Source: Mactromeris polynyma
Taxonomy: Eukaryota; Mollusca; Bivalvia; Venerida; Mactridae
Assembly: GCA_032209605.1 (NCBI GenBank)
Contig: JASFXZ010000039.1
Coordinates: 2,418,001-2,482,000 of the forward strand
Length of the DNA stretch: 64,000 bases
Direction of reading: 5' to 3'
Under the pieces are notes generated by a model. It was not told the origin of the DNA, did no database searches, and was given only the letters and a program-made list of their open reading frames with translations. Both the position numbers and the translations under genes were made by a program. Below are positions 51,001-63,000 of this stretch, piece by piece (position 1 is the stretch's first letter; each line of letters begins with the position of its first letter).

Positions 51001-54000
51001 TAAAGGCAATTAATTTCTTCAGCAGAAAAAATCAAAAACATCCCGAAGAACTATAATTTGGAACTGACAAATATACCTGTAGAAATAGTGTTTTGCTTAA
51101 TTAAACAATGCCAATAATTGTGCGACCTGTCTGTCCTCATTTGAAAAACGAAATTGATATCATTTAAGCTCAAAACTGACAAGAAAGTACAGTAAAACCT
51201 CAATTAAAGACCAACTCAATAATAAGACCACTTCAAAATTACGACCACCATTTTGAAGTACATTTCCACTGTTTTGCTCTTTATTCAACCTCAATATTAA
51301 GACCACCTCAATATTAAGACCATTTTTCAAGGGACCAATGGGTGGTCTCATTTTTTAGGTTTTACTGTTATTAATATATTGCGAAATAATGATATAAACG
51401 TTTCTCACCGGAATCAGGAAATTCTAAAAATAGAAATAGATGAAGATAATTGAGAACGTCATATACATGTACATAAATATACGTATTATATTAGTACATA
51501 ATATATACTAATGATGTCTGCGAATATTTGTTTTACATCCAAGTTGCGTTATGTTGGTGTTGTTGTATTTGAAAGGTCGAAGAAGTACTTATTACAAAAA
51601 TAGGAATGAAATAATTAACTTCCCTGATCCAAATTGTCTTGCTACATATTAGAACAACTTCCTTCGTGTATACATTCATGTTATTATACATCCAGGACCT
51701 GAGTAATTTCATTGATGCAACAATAGCTTCGCCATACATCATTTATTACTTTTAACAATATTAAAGGCCAATATGTTTAACTTACTGTACGTAAAGTTAT
51801 TTTTCTTTAACCAAGACAATTAATAGTTACTACGAAATGTGTATGATCTTGAGCAAACTACATTGCTTCAAACTTTGTTTTGATAAATTATTTTCATCAT
51901 ATGCCACTTCGTCTGCCTCTTCCTCTGAATATTTGCGATATAATTTATTAAGAAATGTATCGGATTTAGTAAAAGTACATTTAATTGGTAAATTAAAGCG
52001 GAAGTGTCGATAATTCTCGTGACGTTGATATTATTTAATTTTTTGTTCGTATTCATTTAAGAGTTTTATTTAAATGAAATGTAATTTTGAGAAAACAAAA
52101 AAAAAATGATTTCGCAATCTTCAAAATAGTAAAGGATGGCCACTGAGATGCTGGAAACAGAACTCTTTCCCTGAGAAAGTAAGTAAGGAATGTATATGCA
52201 AGATGACGCAGGCGGAAATGTTTCACACGTATTAAAACATGGGTTTTGTAAATTAATGTCAAAACAATTCAATGTCATTATCTTTGTTTGTCTAAATCCT
52301 TGTTATCAACAGAACAGATATTTCAGGACGTTAGTGTAAATTTAATGTGCACGATGTCTTTATCCACATTCAACACTTCATAAATCATTTACATAATATG
52401 GTAGATGCATTCATATAATAGTGCCTCTAATAACAGTAACTCGATACTGTGAATGGGATATGATACGGTACAAACTTCATGTACAAACCTGTGCATTCTC
52501 CAATAAATTGTCTTTCTATCTCATCGGTTAACTTGTTAAGATTACTGAAGTCGGAGACATCAAATACATTTGCAGGTTCACTAGCGATCTGATAAAGTTC
52601 CGAAAGGTCCTGAAGACCGATTCCAACTGCTATCAATGTGATACCAAGTGATCGGGCCAGCATTGCTTGTTGTACTGTGTTGCTGTTGTTAAATGAGTTA
52701 CCGTCTGTAATAATGATAGCTATATTTTCTATATTTTGACGATCGCCATTAGCAGCAGTAAATATCTCGGTATACAGATTTTGGATGGCCTCTCCAGTGT
52801 ATGTACCGCCAGTACGAATACTTATCTGCTCGATATGTGCAATCATAGCTGCTGTTGTAGAGTATCTGTTTAGATAGAATTCGTTGAAAATTTCATTGTT
52901 GAATAAAGTCAGTGCAAATCGAATATTGCCCAAATCTACATCCGCATGCCTTATTATGTCTTCTATAAAATCCATCAAAAGATCATGGCCATTGACATCA
53001 TATACGCTCTCAGACACGTCGGCAACGATGGCAATATCAAGTTGACGATTGATACAATCTGAAAAAACAGCCGGAAATATCACAATTATTTCTTATCTTG
53101 CATGAAAAAATGAACAAATTGTTTTAATTCTATTTTTGTCTTCTTATGTTAACGCATTATTATCTATGTATTTTGTCATTTAAATTTAAAGAAAATAGAG
53201 TGTTAAGAATGCATTCAAGTGAATAGAATTAATGAAAATCTTATGTTTACGTTATGATTGTTTGATACATGTACATGAATCCAAGCAATATAAATGTTTC
53301 TTACGGCAACAAGTGGATGTATCGGAAAGTAATCTGTTGACGACAACACTGTTGCAACAAGTCTGCACCGTAGAGTCAAACATAGCTGTTCCACAGCAAC
53401 ACGAATAAGTGAAGACCCTATCGTATAGGACGTCATCACAACATATGTGTGTATTGGCGTCGAAATTCGTAACAAGCAATCCATTCTCACACTTGTTACA
53501 CCCACTACTGTGGTAGCCGACAGAACCACAGCACTGTAATGAGTTACTGATAACGGTTCCGCCACAACATTTGTCACTCTCAGGGTTATACAATTTGCTG
53601 GTTCCACAGCATTGTTTTTCATCGGTATTTGTGATTGTAACAGGGTAACCATTGCAACAAACCTGATCAGAAGGATTGTAAGGAATACTGCCACAGAATA
53701 CTGTAATAGAATAAAACGTCTCTTAAATTTTATTCAAACGGAAACATATGTTCATATGTTTTAAATAGACAGCACAACAAACGTGTGTAGAAGGATCGTA
53801 AGGATTACTGCCACAGTACACTGTAACAAAGAACGTCTTATTAATTATATTCAAAAGAAAATGCGGGTTTTGACGTTCAACATAGACATAGAGAAGCCCA
53901 ATGAAATACAAGTAGAAACAGTTATAAAGATAATATATACAAATGATTTTATTTGTGCAGCAGAATAAAACGAAATCATCCGGAAGAATTATAATTGACA

Positions 54001-57000
54001 AATATTCCTGTATAATTATTGTGTTGCATAAGCAATGCCAATTTGTATGCGACCAACTAGATCGTAAGGCACATTTAAAAACGAAGTACTTTTCAAACAG
54101 AAGCGCCAGCTACTGAAAACAAGGCATTGTATTTGAACATCACTGAGCCAAGCTCCATTAACTAAAATCGATAATTCACTCGAGAAAGATAACAGTATTT
54201 TAAATTGTCTCTCCTCATTTCAAAACGAGAATAATATCATTAAAGCACGAAGCTGACAAGAAAGTAATTAATAAACTGCGATATAAAAATGTAAACGTTT
54301 CTCACCAGAATCAGGAAATTCTAAAAAAAAGAAATAAATTAAGATAAATTAGAAACTTTATATACATAAGCATAGAAGACATGTCCACGAATATTCGTTT
54401 GACAAGCCAATTGTGTTACACTGGTGATGTGTGATTTGAAAGGTTGAAGTACTTATTATAAAAAAGAGATGCAATGATATTTTCTTTAACTTTCCTGGTC
54501 CAAATTGTCTTCCTACATATGTGAAAACTCTTCCTTCATGTACTGATGCTCGTCAATTCATATCCGGAACAGAGTGTTTTCTTTTCATTGACGCAACAAA
54601 ACGTCGTCATAAATCATTAAATTCTTGTACCAATATCGAGTATCAATATTTATAATTTACACATATTAAATTTGTTATTAACCTAGGTTTGTAATATTTA
54701 CCACGACATGATGATTAAGCAAGACATGTATGATCTTGAGCAAATAACGTTGTTTCAAATTTTATAGTGATTAATGATTTTTATCACACACCCACATACA
54801 TATACATACATTATACATTCTACAGTTGGTTTTGCATTTGTTTCAAAATAAGAAATGCATCTTCGTCTGAATATTTGCGATAAGATTTATACAAAATATA
54901 CCGGATTCAATAAAAGTACATTTGATTGGCAAGCTAAAGCAAAATTGTCGACATTTCTCGTGACGTTGATATTTCTTTAATTTCTTGTCCGAATTAATTT
55001 AAGAATTTAAGTGTTATTAAATAAAGTTTTGAGAAAAAAATAAAACAAATATCGCAATGTTCAAATTAGTAATGGATAACACTGTAAGAAAACACTGTAT
55101 ATGCAAGAAGACGCAGGCGGAAATGTTAAACATATAGCTAAAATGTGTTCCACAGGTACTACATATTTACCGCGTGTATTTTTGTTGTTTTCGTGATGGT
55201 TAATAGCTTTTAAGGATAAGTTACTCCCTTGTTTGTCAAGTTATGAGTATATGTTGGAAATTAATGACGATTTGGCGGTTAAGTGTGACATTAGGTAATT
55301 TTTAAATCGACTTAAATCCCCAGCATTTCAACCGATAGTTCAAAGTCTGTAAATCATTTTGTGGATATTGGTTCTGTGTATGCTTTAATTGTATGTTAAG
55401 GTCCCCATTCTCCATGTGCAGTGTCTTCATGAAATATAATAGTTTACGGACTTGCCCCCCTCCCCCCCCCCCTTCCTATTCAACAGAACAGAGATTTCAG
55501 TAATTTAATTTACACATTGTCTATATTCATATTCAACAACTCTGAAATCATTTACATAATATGGTAGATACATACACACTATTGTGCCTCTAATTACAGA
55601 AACCCGACACAGGTATGGGATACAGTACGGTACAAAATTCATGTACAAACCTGTGCATTCTCCAATAAATTGTCTTTCTATTTCTTCGGTGAACTGGTTG
55701 AGATTACTGAAATCGGAGACATCAAATACACTGGCAGGTTCACTAGCGATCTGGTAAAGTTCCGAAAGGTCCTGCAGACCGATTCCAACTGCTATCAATG
55801 TGATACCAAGTGATCGAGCTTGCATTGCTTGTTGTACTGTGTTGCTGTTGTTAAATGACTTTCCGTCTGTAATAATGATGGCTATATTTTCTATATTTTG
55901 ACGATCACCATTAGCAGCAGTAAATATCTCGGTATACAGATTTTGTATGGCCTCTCCAGTGTATGTACCGCCAGTACGAATACTTATCTGCTCGATGTGT
56001 GCAATCATAGCTGCTGTTGTTAAGTATCTATTTAGATAGAATTCGTTAAATATTTCATTGTTGAACAAAGTCAGTGCAAATCGTATATTGCCCGAATCTA
56101 CATCCGCATGCCTTATTATGTCTTCTATAAAATCCATCAAAAGATCATGGCCATTGACATCATACACGCTCTCTGACACGTCAGCAACGATAGCAATATC
56201 AAGTTGACGATTGATACAATCTGAAAAACAGCCGTATGTATCACATTATCATTCAGCTAGTATGAAAACAAACAAATTATTTTGAGTGTATTTCCGAAAT
56301 TTTATACTTTTACATCAATTCATATTATCTCATTATTATCTCCATATTTGTGCATTAATGATAGAGTTCATACAGCGTATACAATTATGTTTTTGTCAAA
56401 GTCAATACAATGAACAAATATTTTATCTTGAATATAAAGTCTATGAATCCTTGCAAAAAGGTTTTCTCCTTACGGCAGCAGGTAGACGTATCGAAAGGCA
56501 ATCTATCCACGACAACATTGTTGCAACACGTCTTAACTGTAGAGTCAAACATATCTGTTCCACAGCAACATGAATGACTGAATATCTTCTCATGGAGGAT
56601 GTCGTTACAACATATATGGGTTTTGTCGTCAAAATCCGCAATTAGTAATCCATTCACACACTTTCTACACCCACCAGTGTTGTAACCGACGGAACCACAG
56701 CACTCTAATGAGTTACTAATAACGTTTCCGCCACAACATTTGTCACTCTCAGGGTTATACAATTTGCTGGTTCCACAGCATTGCTTTTCATCGGAATTCG
56801 TGATTGTAACCAAGTAACCAGCACAACACACGTGTGTAGAAGGATCGTAAGGATTACTGCCACAGTACACTGTAACAGAAAAAACGTCTTATTAATTATA
56901 TTCAAAAGACAACGCGTGTTTTGATGTTCAAAATGTTCATAGAGAAGCCCAGTAAAATACAAGTAGAGTTAATCCTAAAGATAACATATACAAATAATTT

Positions 57001-60000
57001 AATTTGTGCAACAGAATAAAACAAAATCATCCGGAAGAATTTAAACGTGTAACTGACGAATATTTCTGTATAATTATTGTATTGCATAAACAATGCCAAT
57101 TTGTGTGCGACCAACTAGATCGTAAGGCACATTTAAAAACGAAGTACGTTTTAAACATAAGCGCCAGCTACTGAAAACAAGGATTGTATTTGAACATCAC
57201 TGAGCCAAGCTCCATTTACTAAGATCAATAGTATTTTAAATTGTCTCTCCTCATTTTAAAACGAAATAAATGTCATTAAAGCACAAAGCTGACAAGAAAG
57301 TAATTAATAAACAGCGATATAATAATGTAAACGTTTCTCACCAGAATCAGGAAATTCTAAAAAAAAAAAAAATTGAGAAACTCTTTATATACATAAGCAT
57401 ACTGGATATGTCCACGAATATTCGTTTGACAAGCCAATTTTGTTAAACTGGTGCTTTGTGATTTGAAAGGCCGAAATACTTGTTATAATAAAGCGATGGA
57501 ATTATATTTTCTTTAACTTGGTCCAAATTGTCTTCCTACTTATGTGAACAATCTTCCTTCATGTACTTTTGCTCGTCATTTCATATCCGGAACAGAGCGT
57601 TTTCTTTTCATTGACGCAAAAAAACGTCGTCATCAATCATTTATTTCTTGTACCAATATCAAGTATCAATATTTATAATTTACACATATTAAATTTGTTA
57701 TTAACCTAGGTTTGTAATATTTACCACGACATGATGATTAAGCAAGACATGTATGATCTTGAGCAAATAACGTTGTTTCAAATTTTATAGTGATTAATGA
57801 TTTTAATCACACACCCACATACATATACATACAGTATTCATTCTACAGTTGGTTTTGCATTTGTTTTAAAATAAAAAATGCATCTTCGTCTGAATATTTG
57901 CGATATAATGTATACAAAATATACACCGGATTTAATAAAAGAACATTTGATAGGCAAACTAAAGCGAAATTGTCGATGTTTCTCTTGACGTTGATATTTT
58001 TTAATTTCTTGTCCGAATTAATTGAAGAATTTAAGTGTTATTAAATATAGATTTGAGAAAAAAATATATCGCAATCTTTAAATTAGTAATGGGTGCTGAG
58101 AAAGTAAAAAACACTGTACATGCAGAAGACGCAGGCGGAAATGTTAAACAGATAGCTAAAATGTGTTCCACAGGTACAACATATCTACCGCGTGTATTTG
58201 TGTTGTTTACGTGATGGTTAATAGCTTTTAAGGATTAGTTACTCCCTTGTTTGTCAAGTTATGAGTATATGTTGAAAATTAATGACGATTTGGCGGTTAA
58301 GTGTGACGTTAGCTAATTCTTAAATCGACTTAAATCCCCAGCATTTCAGCCAATAGTTCAAAGTCTGTAAATCATTTTGTGGATATTGGTTCTGTGTATG
58401 CTTTAATTGTATGTTAAGGTCCCCATTCTCCATGTGCAGTTACTTCACGTACTATAATAGTTTACGGACTTGCCCCCCCCCATTCATCAGAACAGAGAGT
58501 TCAGGTCTTTAGAGTAAATTAATTTACACGTTCTCTATATTCAAATTTCAACAACTCTAAATTCATTTACATAATATGGTAGATACATACATATTATTGT
58601 GCCTCTAATTACAGTAACTAGATATTGTGAATGGGATACAAAATTCATGTACAAACCTGTGCATTCTCCAATAAATTGTCTTTCTATTTCTTCGGTAAAC
58701 TGGTTGAGATTACTGAAATCGGAGACATCAAATACATTGGCAGGTTCACTAGCGATCTGGTAAAGTTCCGAAAGGTCCTGCAGACCGATTCCAACTGCTA
58801 TCAATGTGATACCAAGTGATCGAGCTTGCATTGCTTGTTGTACTGTGTTGCTGTTGTTAAATGATTTTCCGTCTGTAATAATGATGGCTATATTTTCTAT
58901 ATTTTGACGATCGCCATTAGCAGCAGTAAATACATCGGTATAGAGCTTTTTTATGGCCTCTCCAGTGTATGTACCGCCAGTACGAATGCTTATCTGCTCG
59001 ATGTGTGCAATCATAGCTGATGTTGTTAAGTATCCATTTAGATAGAATTCGTTAAATATTTCATTGTTGAACAAAGTCAGTGCAAATCGTATATTGCCCG
59101 AATCTACATCCGCATGCCTTATTATGTCTTCTATAAAATCCATCAAAAGATCATGGCCATTGACATCATACACGCTCTCTGACACGTCAGCAACGATAGC
59201 AATATCAAGTTGACGATTGATACAATCTGAAAAACAGTCGTATGTATCACATAATCATTCAGCTAGTATGAAAACAAACACATTATTTTGAATGGATTTC
59301 CCAAATTTTATACTTCAACATCAATTCATATTATTTCATTATTATCTCCATATTTGTGCAGTAATGGTTGAGTATTTATAGCGTTTACAATGTTTGTATT
59401 AGTCAATAAAATGAATGAACATTTTAACTTCAATATATAGTCAATGGTAAATGAACCCTTGCAAAATAGTTTTTCTCCTTACGGCAGCAGGTAGACGTAT
59501 CGGAAGGCAATCTATCCACGACCCCATTGTTGCAACACGTCTTAACTGTAGAATCAAACATATCTGTTCCACAGCAACATGACTGACTGAATGTCTTCTC
59601 GTGGAGGATGTCGTCACAACATATATGTGTGTTGTCGTCGAAATCCGTAATTAGTAATCCATTCACACACTCTTTACACCCACCAGTGCTGTAACCGACA
59701 GCACCACAGCACTGTAATGAGTTACTGATAACGTTTCCACCACAACATATGTCACTTGCAGGGTTATACAATTTGCTGGTTCCACAACATTGCTTTTCAT
59801 CGGCATTCGTGATTGCAACGGGGTAACCATTGCAACAAACCTGATCAGAAGGATTGTAAGGAATACTGCCACAGTATACTGGAACAAACAAACGTCTCTT
59901 AGTTATATATTGAAACGAAAACATATGTTCATATGTGGAAACAGACATAAAGAAGGCCGATGAAATGCATGTATAAGCCGACCATAAATACTTTGTATAC

Positions 60001-63000
60001 AAATTATTTTATTTCTTCAGCAGGCTAAACATATCATCGTTATTAACGAAAAAGAGCACTGACAAATTTACCTGTATAATTATTGTCTTGCATTAAAGTG
60101 TATTTTTGTGCCCGATTAGAGAATAAGGCGTTTTCAAAAACGAATTAAATTTTACATAGGTGAAACGAGCTATTGAAAACAAATCACTTTGTTTAGAAAC
60201 ATTACTGAGCAAAACTCTATTTACTGAAATCGTTAAAACACTCTAGAAAGATGATATTACTTTCAATTATCTTTCCTCATTTAAAAACGGTATCATTAAC
60301 TTACAAAGCTTACAAGATAAATGATTAATAAACCGCAAAACAATAATATAAACGTTTCTCACCAGGATCAGGAAATTCTAAAAAAGAAATGGAATGGATG
60401 AAGATATTTGAGGACTTTATATTCATAAGCATATCAGGGATGCCCGCTAATATTCGTTATAAATCTTTGGTTATAATAGGTCACGTGATATTTGAAAGGT
60501 CGAAGGGATACTTGTTATCATCAATGGAGTGACATAATTATTTTCTTTAAATACCTGGTCCAAAGTGTACACCTACGTATTTCTAAAATCTTCCTGCATG
60601 CACTAAGGCCTGTCATTTTATAAATAGGACCTGAGTATTTTTTCATTGATGCCAATAAAGCTTCCTTAAAAATCAAGTATTTATTTTACTAACATTAATA
60701 ATCAACATCTGTAAGTTACCTTGCATAAATTTCAACAGTTTCGATCTGTTTGTTTTAAAAAAGAGTGCCACTGTGTCTGGCTACTTCTGAGTAGTTGCTA
60801 TATAATTTATACACATATGGACCAGACTTAATAAACGTATATTTGAGAGGCAAATCAAAGCGGAAGTTGATATTTCTCGTGACGTTGATATTTTGTAACG
60901 TTTTGTTCGAATTCAATTTTTTTTCTCTTGTTAAATTTACTTTTCACAAAACAACAAAACAATCTCGTTATGGGTCTTCGTAGTTTAACTAGAAACAAAA
61001 GAACTCTTGAGAAAGTAAGAATACATGCAAGAAGATGCAGGCGAAAATGTTAAACAAATACCGGTAGTCAGAATTGGCCTTATAACAAACGTCACAAAAT
61101 AGTTAAATGTCAATCTCCTCAGTTGTCCATTTCTTCATTTTCAACATAACGAAGAATTCAGAACGTTAAAGACAATTTAATGTGCACAGCGCCTTTATAG
61201 TAGATGCATACTTATAAATATGTCTGTAATTACAGTAACTAGATATTGTGAATGGGATACAGTACGGTACAAAAGTCATGTACAAACCTGTGCATTCTTC
61301 TAAAAATTGTCTTTCTATTTCATCGGTAAACCTATTAAGATTACTGAAATCGGAGACATCAAATACATTGGCAGGTTCACTAGCGATCTGGTAAAGTTCC
61401 GAAAGGTCATGCAGACCAATTCCAACTGCTATTAATGTAATACCAAGTGATCGAGCTTGCATTGCTTGTTGTACTGTGTTGCTGTTGTTAAATGATTTTC
61501 CGTCTGTAATAATGATGGCTATATTTTCTATATTTTGACGATCGCCATTAGCAGCAGTAAATATCTCGGTATACAGATTTTGTATGGCCTCTCCAGTGTA
61601 TGTACCGCCTGTGCGAATACTTATCTGCTCGATATGTGCAATCATAGCTGCTGTTGTTAAGTATCCATTTAGATAGAATTCGTTAAATATTTCATTGTTG
61701 AACAAAGTCAGTGCAAATCGTATATTGCCCGAATCTACATCCGCATGCCTTATAATGTCTTCTATAAAATCCATCAAAAGATCATGGCCATTGACATCAT
61801 ACACGCTCTCAGACACGTCAGCAACAATGGCTACATCAAGCTGACGTTTTCCACAATCTGAAAAACACCGCCGAAAGTATCTCATTTATTTTCAGATAGT
61901 TTGAAAACGAATAAATATCTTATCTCATTCTATCTCCATATTTGTGTATTAATTTGAATGTAAATAAAGTGTTAAGATATCATATTTTGTACCAGTTAAT
62001 GGAATAAATGAACATCTTACGTTAAGTGTTTGGTACTAAGGTACATGTATTTGAATCCTTGTAATATAATGTTTTCCTTACTGCAGCAAGTGGACGTATC
62101 GGAAGGCAATCTGTCGACGATCAAATTGTTGCAACACTTCTTTACAGTTGAGTCAAACATATCTGTTCCACAGCAACATGGATAGGTAATGACCCTTTCA
62201 TGTAGGTCGCCTTCACAACATATGTGTGTTCTGTGGTCGAAATTAGTAATAAGTGATCCATTAACACATGTTGTACAGCCACCACTATAGTAGCCGACAG
62301 AACCACAACACTCTGATGTGTTACTGATAACGTTTCCGCCACAACATTTGTTACTCTCAGGATTATACAATTGGCTGGTTCCACAGCATTGCATTTCTTC
62401 TCGATTCCCGATTGTTACGGGATGACCATCGCAACAAACCTGTTGATGAGGATCGTAAGCAACACTGCCACAGTACACTGTAACAAAGAACGTCTCTTTA
62501 ATCATATTCTAACGAAAACATATGTTCATATGTTCTAAATATATAAAGCGAAGGTTGATGAAATGTATGTGAAAGCCGATCATAAAGACTTTGTATACAA
62601 ATGATTTCATCTCTTCATCACAATGAAATAAGTCATCATGAAGACCTGTAATGTAGAACTGATAAAAGATACACAGACTTGTAGGACAAACATATCGTTA
62701 AGAATTTATCATATACATCTGCGCCAATGAAGTTTGACACACATAATTTCAAAATTGGTTCACTCGAACAAATGTAGATGGTTATGCTTTAACTTACATT
62801 ATACAATGTATCAATTTGCTTCGTCGCAAACCGGTCAATGAGACGCTTTTTAAATCATTTCGTCCTAAAAATAACGTTCAAAACGAAATAAACTGAAAAC
62901 GAAAAAATCAGCGAACAAAATAACATTTATAAGAATTGAGAGGCACTCGAGAAAGACATTATTTGTGCTATTTTAACTTTCGTCTTTGGCTAATCTATTT

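Noticed and set aside
55455..55472. Poly-C run as a possible G-quadruplex or regulatory site on the transcript
   Set aside because: It is a simple homopolymer run in an intron. The homologous intron at about 58474 has only a shorter run, so there is no sign of a conserved site.
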